A DNA stretch of 47,159 nt from Hungatella hathewayi WAL-18680 (GCF_000235505.1 NZ_JH379027.1:2934855-2982013), one strand, 5' to 3'; positions 8,893-18,496 are shown, counted from the first letter of the stretch. Numbers and translations: made by a program. Notes: a model not told the origin generated them from the letters alone.

Positions 8893-9603
8893 TTACTCGC
8901 TCAAATAAGCCTTCTTTACGGAATCATTGTTCATCAAATCTTTAGCGTCACCGCTAAGGGCAATCTGGCCGGTCTCCAGCACATAGGCCTTGTCGGCGAT
9001 GGACAGCGCCTTCTTTGCGTTCTGCTCCACTAAAAGAACCGTGGTTCCTGTCTTATTGATCTCCTGGACGATGTCGAAGATTTCATTCACATAGATCGGA
9101 GAAAGTCCCATGGACGGCTCATCCATCACGATAAGCTTCGGGTGGGACATCAGGGCCCGGCCCATGGCAAGCATCTGCTGCTCGCCGCCGCTGAGCGTGC
9201 CGGCCAGCTGGTTTCTTCGCTCCTCCAGCCTCGGGAACCGCCCGTATATCATCTTCAGGGTCTCCTCAAACTCATTCTTGTCTTTTCTCGTGTAGGCACC
9301 CAGTTTCAGGTTCTCATACACGGACAGCTGGGAAAATACCCGCCGTCCCTCCGGTACATGGGCCATCCCCATGGACACAATCTTGTATCCCGGTGTCCTG
9401 GTAATGTCCTTCCCCTCAAAGTGGATTTTACCCGCGCTGGAGGGAATCAGTCCCGTAATCGTGTGAAGAATCGTGGTTTTCCCGGCGCCGTTGGCTCCGA
9501 TTAAGGCCACAATCTCTCCCTCATTTACCTCAAAGGAAATACCCTTGATGGCCTGAATCACGCCATAGTATACTTCCAGATTGCTGATTTCAAGCATTGC
9601 CAT
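8893..9603 (-). CDS. livF: Branched-chain amino acid ABC transporter ATP-binding protein LivF (system 1)
   Basis: A 236-residue ABC ATPase of the HAAT/LivF type. Walker A is GANGAGKTT, the signature is LSGGEQQMLAMGRAL, Walker B is LIVMDEPS, and the LivF hallmark HVPEGRRVFSQLSVYENL is present. GGGGAGG precedes ATG 9603. It is the last gene of a five-gene importer (livK, livH, livM, livG, livF) and couples ATP hydrolysis to uptake through LivH and LivM. Confidence 0.92.
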   Translation of the reverse strand: MAMLEISNLEVYYGVIQAIKGISFEVNEGEIVALIGANGAGKTTILHTITGLIPSSAGKIHFEGKDITRTPGYKIVSMGMAHVPEGRRVFSQLSVYENLKLGAYTRKDKNEFEETLKMIYGRFPRLEERRNQLAGTLSGGEQQMLAMGRALMSHPKLIVMDEPSMGLSPIYVNEIFDIVQEINKTGTTVLLVEQNAKKALSIADKAYVLETGQIALSGDAKDLMNNDSVKKAYLSE

Positions 9604-9622
9604 GTCTGTCTACCTCCCCTTC

Positions 9623-10381
9623 CTATTCGCCCAGATATGCCTTGATCACTTCCGGGTTGTTCAGCACGTCACTGGTGGCTCCCTGAGCCAGCACCTGGCC
9701 GAAGTTCAGCACCGTCAGCTTCTCACAGATACCGGATACCAGCTTCATATCGTGCTCAATCAGAAGGATAGTCATCTTGAACTCGTCCCTCACAAAACGG
9801 ATGGTGTCCATCAGCTCTTTGGTCTCGTTGGGGTTCATGCCCGCCGCCGGCTCATCCAATAACAGCAGCTTGGGTCCGGTGGCCAAAGCTCTGGCTATCT
9901 CCAGCTTTCTCTGCTTGCCGTAGGGCAGATTGGAGGCCAGATACTGGCTTTCCTTATCCAAATCAAACACCTTTAACAGCTCCATGGCCTTTTCATCCAT
10001 CTCTTTTTCCACCTTGAAATACCGGGGCAGTCTCAAGATGCCCTCCACCGTGGAATAGGTATGGCTGTTGTGCAGTCCCGCCTTGACATTGTCAAGCACG
10101 GTCAAATCTTTAAACAGGCGGATATTCTGGAAGGTTCTCGCAATTCCCGCCTTGTTGATGTCAATGGTCTTGTGCCCGGTAATCACATCCCCGTCCAGAA
10201 CAATACTGCCCAGATTCGGTTTGTATACACCGGTCAGCAGGTTGAAAATCGTGGTTTTGCCGGCGCCGTTGGGGCCGATTAAACCGTATAATTCTCCCTG
10301 TTCGATGGAAATATTAAAACCATCCACCGCCTTTAATCCACCGAATGAGATACCCAGGTTCGTCACTTCCAATAATGCCAT
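9623..10381 (-). CDS. livG: Branched-chain amino acid ABC transporter ATP-binding protein LivG (system 1)
   Basis: A 252-residue ABC ATPase. Walker A is GPNGAGKTT; the LivG-type block IARTFQNIRLFKDLTVLDNVKAGLH and the Walker B region LLLLDEPAAGMNP are clear. The canonical ABC signature is replaced by LPYGKQRKLEIARAL, as is usual for LivG. AAGGAGG lies upstream of ATG 10381. Spacing to livM is two bases and to livF 19 bases, consistent with one transcript. Confidence 0.92.
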   Translation of the reverse strand: MALLEVTNLGISFGGLKAVDGFNISIEQGELYGLIGPNGAGKTTIFNLLTGVYKPNLGSIVLDGDVITGHKTIDINKAGIARTFQNIRLFKDLTVLDNVKAGLHNSHTYSTVEGILRLPRYFKVEKEMDEKAMELLKVFDLDKESQYLASNLPYGKQRKLEIARALATGPKLLLLDEPAAGMNPNETKELMDTIRFVRDEFKMTILLIEHDMKLVSGICEKLTVLNFGQVLAQGATSDVLNNPEVIKAYLGE

Positions 10382-10383
10382 GA

Positions 10384-11460
10384 TTACTGTACCTCCTTCG
10401 CCGTTTTCTTTTTGCCGAACATCTGTCTGAAGGAATGACGTTTCCGGAAGTCAATAATTGCCGGACTCCAGTTGAAAATCATCATTGCAATCAGCACGAT
10501 AGCATAAATCAGCATACGGTAATTGTTCAGTCCGCGCAGCAGCTCCGGAAGCAGGGTCAGAATCACCGCCGCAATCACGGAACCACGGATATTGCCGATA
10601 CCGCCCAGCACCACGAACACCAGAATCATGATGGACTGGTTATACCCAAAATTCTTCTGGGTCGCCGTCAAGGTCGACAGGTTGTGGGAATACAACACAC
10701 CCGCTACGCCGGCCAGGGACGCGGAGATGGTAAATGCCATCAATTTATATTTGGTAATGTTGATACCGATGGATTCCGCCGCAATCCGGTTGTCACGGAT
10801 GGCCATAATTGCCCGGCCGCTTCTGGAATGAATCAGGTTCAGCACAATAAACAGGGTAATCAATATTAACACAAAGCCGATGACAAAGGTGGAGTTGTTG
10901 GGGGTGCCCGTGATACCCTGGGCGCCGTTGATAATCACCTTGCCATCCTCCAGCATATTTAATTCCATGGAATTCTTCATGGACACATGGAATCCTGCGG
11001 AGTCTCTGCCAAGATAAATCACATTGACCACGTTCTTGATAATCTCGCCGAAGGCCAGCGTCACAATCGCCAGATAGTCGCCCCGAAGCCGGAGCACCGG
11101 GATACCGACGATGATGCCCGCCACTGCCGCCGCTGCCGCGCCGATTAACAGGGCCAGGAAAAACCGAAGCCCCGCATTTGTCATGGTGTCCTTCATACAC
11201 ACGGAAAAGAAGGAGCTGGCAAAGGCGCCAACACACATAAATCCGGCGTGGCCAAGACTCAGTTCTCCAAGAATACCAACCGTCAGGTTCAAGGATACCG
11301 CCATGATGATATAGATGCAAAGCGGCACTAAAAGCCCCTTCATCAGGCTGGACACGTGGCCGGTCGCCAGGAGAATCTGTACGATGATAAATGCCACAAT
11401 CACCATTCCATATGTAATTGCATTATTTTTAGCCGTCTTACTAATCGTCATTTTCTTCAT
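10384..11460 (-). CDS. livM: Branched-chain amino acid ABC permease LivM (system 1)
   Basis: A permease of 358 residues with about ten membrane segments. The LivM family blocks GELSLGHAGFMCVGAF, LRGDYLAIVTLAFGEI and the EAA-like loop with VLGGIGNIRGSVI are present. ATG 11460 is preferred over GTG 11469 because AGGTGG sits five bases before the ATG and overlaps the livH stop. It forms the transmembrane channel with LivH. The C-terminus ends in a short basic tail. Confidence 0.92.
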   Translation of the reverse strand: MKKMTISKTAKNNAITYGMVIVAFIIVQILLATGHVSSLMKGLLVPLCIYIIMAVSLNLTVGILGELSLGHAGFMCVGAFASSFFSVCMKDTMTNAGLRFFLALLIGAAAAAVAGIIVGIPVLRLRGDYLAIVTLAFGEIIKNVVNVIYLGRDSAGFHVSMKNSMELNMLEDGKVIINGAQGITGTPNNSTFVIGFVLILITLFIVLNLIHSRSGRAIMAIRDNRIAAESIGINITKYKLMAFTISASLAGVAGVLYSHNLSTLTATQKNFGYNQSIMILVFVVLGGIGNIRGSVIAAVILTLLPELLRGLNNYRMLIYAIVLIAMMIFNWSPAIIDFRKRHSFRQMFGKKKTAKEVQ

Positions 11461-11469
11461 ATCGTCCAC

Positions 11470-12351
11470 CTAAACTTTCTCATTCATCTTCTTGCCCAGA
11501 ATGCCGGTCGGTTTCACCAGCAGCACGAGAATCAGCACGCCGAACACGATGGCGTCCGACAGCTGGGAAGAGATATAGGCTTTACTCAGGTTCTCGATAA
11601 CTCCCAGTAACAGTCCGCCGATAAATGCCCCCGGAATGGAGCCGATACCGCCAAACACGGCCGCCACAAATGCCTTGATACCGGGCATGGCGCCGGTGTA
11701 CGGGGAAAGAGTCGGGTAGGCGGAACAAAGCAGCACTCCTGCAATGGCCGCCAGGGCGGAACCGATGGCAAAGGTGAGCGCAATGGTTCCATTGACGTTG
11801 ATGCCCATCAGCTGGGCAGCGCCTTTATCTTCAGAGACAGCCAGCATGGCCTGCCCCGCTTTCGTCTTTTTAATAAACAGTGACAATCCAATCATAATCA
11901 CCACACAGGTGATAACCGTCACAATCGTCTCCCCGGAGATAGTCAGCTGGCCGTCCGCCAGCTTGATAGCCGGAACGGTGACAACGGATGGGAAAGATTT
12001 TGGGTTGGCTCCAAATATCAAAAGAGCCAGGTTCTGAAGCAGATAGCTGACACCGATTGCGGTAATCAGAACGGCCAGAGGCGACGCCATACGAAGCGGC
12101 TTGTATGCCACCCGCTCAATGGTCACGCCCAGCACGGTACAGATCACCACAGCCAGAAGGATGCCGACGACAGGAGGCAGTCCCATGCCGTTCACCGCCG
12201 TGAACACCACGAATCCCCCAATCATGATAACGTCTCCATGAGCAAAATTCAGCATCTTGGCAATGCCGTATACCATGGTATACCCAAGAGCAATCAACGC
12301 ATACACGCTGCCCAGGCTGATACCATTTATAAAATACGATACAAAACTCAT
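11470..12351 (-). CDS. livH: Branched-chain amino acid ABC permease LivH (system 1)
   Basis: A 293-residue permease with about eight membrane segments and family motifs GSVYALIALGYTMVYGI, LNFAHGDVIMIGGF and AVFGGIGSIPGAFIGG. AAGGGG precedes ATG 12351. It pairs with LivM. A separate promoter and a hairpin lie in the 161-base gap between livK and livH, so the permease-ATPase part can be expressed below the level of the binding protein. Confidence 0.93.
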   Translation of the reverse strand: MSFVSYFINGISLGSVYALIALGYTMVYGIAKMLNFAHGDVIMIGGFVVFTAVNGMGLPPVVGILLAVVICTVLGVTIERVAYKPLRMASPLAVLITAIGVSYLLQNLALLIFGANPKSFPSVVTVPAIKLADGQLTISGETIVTVITCVVIMIGLSLFIKKTKAGQAMLAVSEDKGAAQLMGINVNGTIALTFAIGSALAAIAGVLLCSAYPTLSPYTGAMPGIKAFVAAVFGGIGSIPGAFIGGLLLGVIENLSKAYISSQLSDAIVFGVLILVLLVKPTGILGKKMNEKV

Positions 12352-12376
12352 ATAAGCACCCCTTTTGTCGTTTTTT

Positions 12377-12390
12377 GACTAAAAATAGTC
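12377..12390. repeat. Inverted repeat in the livH leader
   Basis: GACTA-AAAA-TAGTC, flanked by further TTTTGAC/GTCAAAA symmetry on the minus strand. It lies just downstream of the predicted livH transcription start and 26 bases upstream of the ATG. It could be an operator or a leader hairpin. Confidence 0.4.
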
Positions 12391-12401
12391 ATATGTCAAA
12401 A

Positions 12402-12430
12402 ATTATATCATAGGAAAGCAGTCAATACAA
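12402..12430 (-). promoter_or_regulatory. Putative internal promoter of livHMGF
   Basis: On the minus strand it reads TTGTAT, 17 bases, TATAAT, downstream of the livK-livH hairpin and about 50 bases before the livH ATG. Confidence 0.55.
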
Positions 12431-12460
12431 TCATTTTTATTCTTGCGTAAGTCATATGCG

Positions 12461-12494
12461 AAAGGAGGACTGTCCTTGGGACAGCCCTCCTTTT
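12461..12494 (-). terminator. Strong stem-loop between livK and livH (partial terminator)
   Basis: A long imperfect inverted repeat pairs AAAGGAGG..TGTCC with GGACA..CCTCCTTT around a four-base loop, just after the livK stop. On the minus strand only a short T run follows, so it more likely causes partial termination or protects the livK message from decay. This fits higher LivK output. Confidence 0.65.
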
Positions 12495-12512
12495 GGGCAT
12501 ATAGGAAACTCA

Positions 12513-13742
12513 TTACATAGCTGTGTAAGTACCGTCTACAATCTTAACTGCCTTAGGAGCTTTGGAAGGCTCGCCATCAGCGGTCCAGGTCATTCCCTCG
12601 CCGGTAAGACCATCCAGAGTAATCTGTGTCATACCGGTCTTCATGGCCTCACACTTGTCAGATACACTCATATCTGCTGTCACGCCAGATTTCTCAGCTG
12701 CTGCCTTGATGGCATAGATAGCATCATAAGCATCTGCCGCGAACTGGATTGGTGTGTCGGTGTAAGCAGCCTTAAAGGAAGTTACAAAGTTCTTAGTCAA
12801 ATCATCCTGAGCGTCAGCTGCGAATGGTGTCAACAGCATTACGTTCTCAGCAAGTGAAGTGTCAAAGCCTTCCACTGTGAGGATACCATCCAGACCATCA
12901 CATCCAAAGAACATTGGTGCGTAACCCATGGTGTTGGCCTGGGTCAGAATCTGGGAAGCCTGTGTATAGTAGATTGGAAGGAATACCAGCTCTGCGCCGG
13001 CCTCTTTCGCTTTCTGTAACTGCACGGTAAAGTCCGTGTTGTTGTCAGCGGTAAATGCCTCTGCGGAGACAACTTCGATCCCCTGGTTCTTTGCCTCAGC
13101 AGCAAATTTCTCATAGATACCGGAAGAATATACATCGGAGCTGTCGTAGATAACGGCAACCTTGGATGCCAGCTTGTTCTCGCCTATGTACTGTGCGGAA
13201 GCCGCGCCCTGGTTCGGGTCAGAGAAACATACACGGAATGCATTGTCATACTGTACACACTCAACTGCAGAACCTGATGGTGTCAGCATGAACATATTGT
13301 CTTCTTTTGCCTTCTCGGCAACTGCGATACATGGGTTGGAAGTAACGGTACCCATTAACATCTCCATGCCCCAGTCTTTTAATGTATTGTAGGCATTGAC
13401 AGATTTCTCAGCGTCATGCTCATCGTCCTCAAATTTGAATTCTACCTGCATCCCGTTGATGCCGCCTGCCGCGTTAATCTCATCCACTGCCAGCTGTGCA
13501 CCGTTCTGAACCGCGATGCCGTATACTGCCGCGCCACCGGTTACAGGGCCGATACCGCCGATTTTTAATACTCCGCCGGTTGATGCCGCCGGTGTCTCTC
13601 CTGCTGCTGTCGTTGTGTCACCAGCCGCCGCTGCTGCTGTGGTCTCTGCTGCCGCTGTGGTCTCTTTCGCTCCATCGCCGCATGCGGTTAAGGATGCTGC
13701 CATACAGGCTGCCATGGCGATTGCCAATACTCTCTTTTTCAT
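12513..13742 (-). CDS. livK: Branched-chain amino acid ABC substrate-binding lipoprotein LivK (system 1)
   Basis: A 409-residue periplasmic-binding-protein family I lipoprotein. The signal peptide ends in the lipobox LTAC (Cys near residue 20), followed by an Ala/Thr-rich tether to about residue 55. The mature domain starts with LKIGGIGPVTGGAAVYG and contains NGMQVEFKFEDDEHD, both typical of leucine/isoleucine/valine binding proteins. ATG 13742 has AAGGAGGAG upstream; upstream in-frame ATGs overlap that site. It has its own consensus promoter and captures the ligand for the LivHMGF importer. Exact amino acid specificity is not readable. Confidence 0.93.
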   Translation of the reverse strand: MKKRVLAIAMAACMAASLTACGDGAKETTAAAETTAAAAAGDTTTAAGETPAASTGGVLKIGGIGPVTGGAAVYGIAVQNGAQLAVDEINAAGGINGMQVEFKFEDDEHDAEKSVNAYNTLKDWGMEMLMGTVTSNPCIAVAEKAKEDNMFMLTPSGSAVECVQYDNAFRVCFSDPNQGAASAQYIGENKLASKVAVIYDSSDVYSSGIYEKFAAEAKNQGIEVVSAEAFTADNNTDFTVQLQKAKEAGAELVFLPIYYTQASQILTQANTMGYAPMFFGCDGLDGILTVEGFDTSLAENVMLLTPFAADAQDDLTKNFVTSFKAAYTDTPIQFAADAYDAIYAIKAAAEKSGVTADMSVSDKCEAMKTGMTQITLDGLTGEGMTWTADGEPSKAPKAVKIVDGTYTAM

Positions 13743-13822
13743 AATAATCTCCTCCTTCATGATAATATCACTCTGCATTTCTCCCTCTATCGATTTCCTC
13801 CCTCAGGGAAATGCATATGATA

Positions 13823-13852
13823 AGTGGCCTCTAGTTTCACGTAGAAGCCACT
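13823..13852 (-). other. Leader stem-loop of livK
   Basis: AGTGGC pairs with GCCACT, with an inner TCTA/TAGA pairing, a few bases after the predicted livK transcription start. I do not recognise it as a known riboswitch. It may stabilise the transcript 5' end. Confidence 0.45.
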
Positions 13853-13870
13853 GCTTGTTAAGCTTTTTTC

Positions 13871-13899
13871 ATTATATATTCAATAAAAACGATTGTCAA
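13871..13899 (-). promoter_or_regulatory. Consensus sigma-A promoter of livK
   Basis: On the minus strand it reads TTGACA, 17 bases, TATAAT, a perfect match. The predicted leader is about 120 bases and contains a stem-loop at 13823-13852. Confidence 0.85.
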
Positions 13900-13966
13900 C
13901 CAATTTTCTCAGATATCTGTTTATTTCTTTAAAACTTTACCATTAAGAAGTGATGCAGTGGCTTTT

Positions 13967-14974
13967 TCACTCCCACATCATGGTGGAAGCCTCAATCGTC
14001 TTGTCCCGCATCATCAAATCCTTCACCGCATCCGCCGCCGGTTTCCCGTCGAAGAGGACCTGGTTGACCTGCTCGATAATCGGCATGGATATCTCATACT
14101 TTCTGGAAAGGGCCAGCGCCGCTTTGGCGGAATAGACGCCCTCCACCACCATTTTTACCTCCGCCATGGCTTCCTCCATGGTTCTGCCCTGGCCAATCAG
14201 GATACCGGCACGGCGGTTGCGGCTGTGCATACTGGCACAGGTGACAATCAAATCGCCGATTCCGGACAGACCGCAGAAGGTCTCAAACTTTCCGCCCATG
14301 GCGGTGCCTAACTTGGCTATCTCCGTGATGCCTCTGGTGATTAAAGCCGCCTTGGTGTTGTCCCCATAGCCCAGACCGTCGGCAATACCGGCCGCCAGGG
14401 CAATGACGTTCTTTAAGGAGCCGCCCAGCTCAATTCCCAGGATATCCGGGCTGGTATAGACACGGAAAACCGGGCTCATGAAGAGATTCTGGATAAACTC
14501 CGCCGTCTCCCTGTCCCTTGCCCCGGTGACACAGGTAGTAGGCAGACCACGGCTCACCTCCTCCGCATGGCTTGGTCCTGATAGAACCGCCACGTTGGCC
14601 ATGGGAAGTTCCTCCTCAATCTGCTCTGACAGCGTCATCAGAGTGGACTCCTCGATGCCTTTGGCTACATTGACCAGAATCTGCCCATCCCGGCAGAACG
14701 GCTTCATGGATGCGGCCGTTGTCCTGGTGTAGATGGACGGGACCGCCAGCACCAGCAGGTCCTTGTCCGCCATGGCCTCCTCCAGGTTGTCCGTAAATAT
14801 CATGGTCTCCGGCAGATGGACCCCTGGCAGTGTTCTGTGCTCATGGGTCTCTTTTAATTCTACAATCTCGTCCTTCAGTGCGGACCAAACCGTCACCTCA
14901 TGACCATTGTTGTGAAGCAGAAGGGACAATGCGATTCCCCAGCTTCCTGCGCCAATCACTCCTGTTTTTGCCAT
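13967..14974 (-). CDS. gpsA: NAD(P)H-dependent glycerol-3-phosphate dehydrogenase
   Basis: A 335-residue cytosolic enzyme that reduces dihydroxyacetone phosphate to sn-glycerol 3-phosphate for phospholipid synthesis. The Rossmann loop GVIGAGSWGIAL is at 5-16; LSGPSHAEEVSRG, the catalytic-lysine region LGGSLKNVIALAAG and the C-terminal GLSGIGDLIVTC block are all present. GAGGTG precedes ATG 14974. It is next to plsY, which uses its product, and der, a common clostridial gene order. Confidence 0.95.
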   Translation of the reverse strand: MAKTGVIGAGSWGIALSLLLHNNGHEVTVWSALKDEIVELKETHEHRTLPGVHLPETMIFTDNLEEAMADKDLLVLAVPSIYTRTTAASMKPFCRDGQILVNVAKGIEESTLMTLSEQIEEELPMANVAVLSGPSHAEEVSRGLPTTCVTGARDRETAEFIQNLFMSPVFRVYTSPDILGIELGGSLKNVIALAAGIADGLGYGDNTKAALITRGITEIAKLGTAMGGKFETFCGLSGIGDLIVTCASMHSRNRRAGILIGQGRTMEEAMAEVKMVVEGVYSAKAALALSRKYEISMPIIEQVNQVLFDGKPAADAVKDLMMRDKTIEASTMMWE

Positions 14975-15034
14975 ACCTGCACCTCACATATTCTCAATCT
15001 TCCCGCACGGCGTCTCTTCCTACATAACCTGCGG

Positions 15035-15667
15035 TCACTTCTTACTTCCAATCTTATTCTCATTTCCATGGACCAGTCTGACGATATTGGCCCGGTGTCT
15101 CCAGTACGCGAGTCCCGTGACACAGGCCGACACTATGTAGAACTCGGTCAGATACTGGCTGGCGATACCGTAATCCCCTCTCCCGCCAAAGAATATCATC
15201 CCGGCCAGGAAGACGGTCACCACCACCAGAGAGCCCAGGGACACATAGCGGGTCACCGCCACAATGAGGATAAACAGAATCAGGCACACCGCCGTCACCC
15301 GCAAATCCATCGCCACCAGAAGCCCGGCGGTGGCTGCAATCCCCTTGCCGCCCTTAAATCCCATATAGAAGGGGTAATTATGCCCCAGAATTACTCCCAG
15401 CGCCGTGTAAAGCACCAGCAGGTTTCTCACATCCGGCTGTCCGCGGAACAGATAGCGGACAACCAGACATGGAATCAGCGTTTTCAAAAAGTCTCCAAAG
15501 AATACGGTGGCGCCGGCCTTCACTCCCATGACACGCAGCACGTTGGTACTGCCGGAGTTGCCGCTCCCCTCTTTCCGGATGTCCACATGGTGCATCCGGC
15601 TGTAAATATATCCGGTCTGTAACAGCCCGCAGGCGTACCCGGCTATCAGACAGATTATCCTCTCCAT
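15035..15667 (-). CDS. plsY: Acyl-phosphate glycerol-3-phosphate acyltransferase PlsY
   Basis: A 210-residue integral membrane enzyme with five predicted membrane segments. It transfers acyl groups from acyl-phosphate to glycerol 3-phosphate, the first acylation in phospholipid synthesis. Family loops are visible: GSGNSGSTNVLRVMG, the GHNYPFYMGFKGGKG block and the C-terminal HRANIVRLVHGNENKIG. It lies three bases after der and 60 bases before gpsA, which supplies its acceptor. Confidence 0.94.
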   Translation of the reverse strand: MERIICLIAGYACGLLQTGYIYSRMHHVDIRKEGSGNSGSTNVLRVMGVKAGATVFFGDFLKTLIPCLVVRYLFRGQPDVRNLLVLYTALGVILGHNYPFYMGFKGGKGIAATAGLLVAMDLRVTAVCLILFILIVAVTRYVSLGSLVVVTVFLAGMIFFGGRGDYGIASQYLTEFYIVSACVTGLAYWRHRANIVRLVHGNENKIGSKK

Positions 15668-15670
15668 AAA

Positions 15671-16999
15671 CTATGATTCCTTTCCGGAGCGCTCCCGGAT
15701 GATAAACTTCAGGGAGGTTCCCCTGAACCCGAACGCTTCTCTGATTCTGTTTTCCAGATATCTGGTGTAGGAAAAATGCATCAGTTCTTTGTCGTTGACA
15801 AAAATCACAAAGGTAGGCGGCTTCACCGCTACCTGGGTAATATAGTAGAGACGGAGGCGTTTTCCCTTGTCAGACGGCGGCTGCTGAAGGGCAACGGCCT
15901 CTGTCATAATCTCATTGAGCACGCCGGTCTGAACACGGAGCGTCTGATTCTCACGCACCATGTCGATAGTCTCAAACAGCTTGTTTAATCTCTGTCCCGT
16001 CAGAGCGGAGATGAAAATGATTTCCGCATACTGCATAAATGACAGGGTATCACGCACTTTTCTGGTAAACTCATAGATGGTCTTGTCGTTCTTCTCGATG
16101 GCGTCCCATTTGTTCACGGCTATGATAACGCCCTTGCCGCGCTCGTGGGCAATCCCGGCGATTTTGGCATCCTGCTCGGTGACACCCTCGGAGGCGTCAA
16201 TGACCACAACCACCACGTCGGCCCGCTCCACCGCCGTCACGGTGCGGATGATACTGTACCGCTCCAGCTCCTCTTTGATCTTATTCTTCCGGCGAAGACC
16301 GGCCGTGTCGATGAAGACATACTCGGTTCCGTTGTGCACCACCTCCGTGTCCACCGCGTCCCTGGTAGTGCCTGCGATGTTGGAGACAATCACCCGGTTC
16401 TCCCCGATAAGCTTATTGATAATGGAAGACTTGCCTACATTTGGCTTGCCCACCACGGCGATTCTCGGACGCTCGTCCTCCTCGTCCTCCACCTGCTCCA
16501 TATCAAAATGTTTGGCCACCTCATCCAGCAAATCGCCGATGCCAAGTCTGGACGCCGCCGACACCGCGATGGGGTCGCCCAGTCCCAGATTGTAGAATTC
16601 ATAGATGTCATTGCCAAACTTCTGGAAGCTGTCCACTTTGTTGACCGCCAGAACCATCGGCTTCTTGGACTTTCTCAGCATGTCCGCCACACGGAAATCC
16701 GCATCCACCAGCCCCTGTCTCACGTCCACAATGAAGATAATGACGTCGGCCGTGGCGATGGCGATCTCCGCCTGCTCCCGCATTTGGGACAGGATGATAT
16801 CGTTGGTGTCCGGCTCGATACCGCCGGTGTCAATCAGTGTAAAATTCATATCCAGCCAGGTACAGTCGGCATAGATACGGTCCCTGGTCACACCTGGGGT
16901 GTCCTTGACGATGGAGATCGTGTCTCCTGCTATTACATTAAACAATGTGGACTTTCCCACATTGGGACGTCCGACAATTGCTACGATTGGTTTGCTCAT
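15671..16999 (-). CDS. der: Ribosome biogenesis GTPase Der (EngA)
   Basis: A 442-residue tandem GTPase needed for 50S ribosomal subunit maturation. The first G domain has GRPNVGKST (10-18), DTPG and NKVD; the second has GKPNVGKSS (near 184), DTAGLRRK and NKWD. The C-terminal KH-like domain ends in RTSLKF-type residues ([14 protein letters not shown]). AAAGGAG lies before ATG 16999. It is followed three bases later by plsY. Confidence 0.96.
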   Translation of the reverse strand: MSKPIVAIVGRPNVGKSTLFNVIAGDTISIVKDTPGVTRDRIYADCTWLDMNFTLIDTGGIEPDTNDIILSQMREQAEIAIATADVIIFIVDVRQGLVDADFRVADMLRKSKKPMVLAVNKVDSFQKFGNDIYEFYNLGLGDPIAVSAASRLGIGDLLDEVAKHFDMEQVEDEEDERPRIAVVGKPNVGKSSIINKLIGENRVIVSNIAGTTRDAVDTEVVHNGTEYVFIDTAGLRRKNKIKEELERYSIIRTVTAVERADVVVVVIDASEGVTEQDAKIAGIAHERGKGVIIAVNKWDAIEKNDKTIYEFTRKVRDTLSFMQYAEIIFISALTGQRLNKLFETIDMVRENQTLRVQTGVLNEIMTEAVALQQPPSDKGKRLRLYYITQVAVKPPTFVIFVNDKELMHFSYTRYLENRIREAFGFRGTSLKFIIRERSGKES

Positions 17000-17061
17000 G
17001 TTTGTTCTCCTTTATCTTCCCCTTACCGTTTCCGCCTCCGGGGATGTGGATTGCCCTGGGC

Positions 17062-18426
17062 TTACGCCTTGGGAATCTGTTTTGGCTCATATCCTTCGTA
17101 AATAAGACTGGTGTCTTCTTCCGGACTCAGCACAGCAGTCACGAAATCCTGACCGCTTGATTTTACAATATTCACCGGTACTTGTAAAGCTGTTTTTACC
17201 TCGTCCAATGTCACATCGTCCAGAAATACTTCCTCCCCGCTGCGGAACATGCAGATAGGCAGTAACAGCCGGCTTCCCAGGTTTTTCCCCTTCAACTGGC
17301 TGATTAAATCCTGTCCCGTGATCAGCCCGGCCACGGTGATGTTGGTTCCGAAAAACTCGTTGATGATTTTGTAGAGATGGATGGTCCTGTTGGGAAATTT
17401 CTCCCGGATGGACGATAAATGCTGCTCGATAAATGCATAGGCCAGGGCTCCGGTGGCCATGGAGATTTCCTCCTCGGAGTCATCGCCCTCCAGCTGCGCA
17501 AGCGCCTCCGTCACCTCCGTCTCCAAAAGACGCAGCATCCCGACGCCATTTTCCAGCTGGATGTAACCGTCATACCGCTCTTCCTCCGGAAGGGGGCGGC
17601 CGGCCAAAATATAGAACTCATCGCTGGCATGGATGAAATGGATGCCATGCTCCTCATAAATCTTCTTCTGCCACTTCTCTATGATATCGATGGTCCGCCC
17701 GGCGTCCTCCGCCGTGATGGGCTCCAGGGGATATAAGCCGTCCCGGAATTTGGACAGTCCCACCGGCACCACCGACACACTCTCCATACAGGGAATATAG
17801 TTGGACAAATCCCGGATACTGCGCTCCAGCTCGTCCCCGTCATTTACCCCTTTGCACAGCACAATCTGGCCATTCATCGGTGTTCCCGCTTCATATAGGG
17901 TGTCAATCTTTTTCAGCGCTTCCCCGGCAAACCGGTTATGAAGCATCTCGCACCGGAGCTTAGGATTGGTGGTCTGGACGGAAATGTTGATGGGCGCCAG
18001 CTTGAACCGGATAATCCGCTCGATATCCTTGTCGCTCATGTTGGTCAGTGTCACATAATTTCCCTGGAGGAATGACAGTCTGGAATCGTCATCCTTGAAA
18101 TACAGGGTCTCCCGCATGCCCTCTGGCATCTGGTCGATAAAGCAGAAAATACATTTGTTGCGGCAGGAGCGGTACTCGCTCATCAAGCCATTTTCAAAGG
18201 TGATGCCCAAATCCTCGTAGTCATTTTCTATCTCCAGCTCCCACTCTTCGCCGTTGGCCTTCATGACCACCATCAGAATGGCCTCGCTGTTGATATAATA
18301 TTGATAGTCGAAAATGTCTTCCAGTTCCTGGCCGTCGATGGTCATCACCCGGTCGCCCGGCTCCAGGCCCAGTTCTTCGGCGATGGAACCGGCATCTATG
18401 GACTTTATCAAATGTCCTTTTTTCAT
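17062..18426 (-). CDS. PDZ-radical SAM protein, DUF512 family
   Basis: A 454-residue protein with an N-terminal PDZ domain (about 1-60, SIAEELGLEPGDRVMTIDG) followed by a radical SAM core whose CxxxCxxC cluster motif is Cys88, Cys92, Cys95 (CRNKCIFCF), and a C-terminal DUF512 domain (NEFFGTNITVAGLITGQDL). This architecture corresponds to the DUF512/TIGR03279 family, common next to der in clostridia and cyanobacteria. The biochemical function is unknown. It has its own promoter and is probably cotranscribed with der. Confidence 0.88.
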   Translation of the reverse strand: MKKGHLIKSIDAGSIAEELGLEPGDRVMTIDGQELEDIFDYQYYINSEAILMVVMKANGEEWELEIENDYEDLGITFENGLMSEYRSCRNKCIFCFIDQMPEGMRETLYFKDDDSRLSFLQGNYVTLTNMSDKDIERIIRFKLAPINISVQTTNPKLRCEMLHNRFAGEALKKIDTLYEAGTPMNGQIVLCKGVNDGDELERSIRDLSNYIPCMESVSVVPVGLSKFRDGLYPLEPITAEDAGRTIDIIEKWQKKIYEEHGIHFIHASDEFYILAGRPLPEEERYDGYIQLENGVGMLRLLETEVTEALAQLEGDDSEEEISMATGALAYAFIEQHLSSIREKFPNRTIHLYKIINEFFGTNITVAGLITGQDLISQLKGKNLGSRLLLPICMFRSGEEVFLDDVTLDEVKTALQVPVNIVKSSGQDFVTAVLSPEEDTSLIYEGYEPKQIPKA

Positions 18427-18450
18427 ATCCGTATACCTTTCTATTTTTGT

Positions 18451-18469
18451 CTCCGGCGTGTGTCCGGAG
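18451..18469 (-). other. Leader stem-loop upstream of the DUF512 gene
   Basis: CTCCGG pairs with CCGGAG around a seven-base loop in the predicted 5' leader. Function unknown. Confidence 0.4.
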
Positions 18470-18496
18470 GTTTATTTCGCATAATTCTACTGTTCT

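Noticed and set aside
13823-13852. Riboswitch or T-box upstream of livK
   Set aside because: Only one simple hairpin is present; no T-box sequence, specifier loop or terminator pair could be found.
14900-15622. Plus-strand open frame opposite plsY
   Set aside because: His/Gln-rich reverse complement of plsY, which is clearly the coding strand.
16145-17101. Plus-strand open frame opposite der
   Set aside because: Reverse-strand artefact of the conserved GTPase gene.
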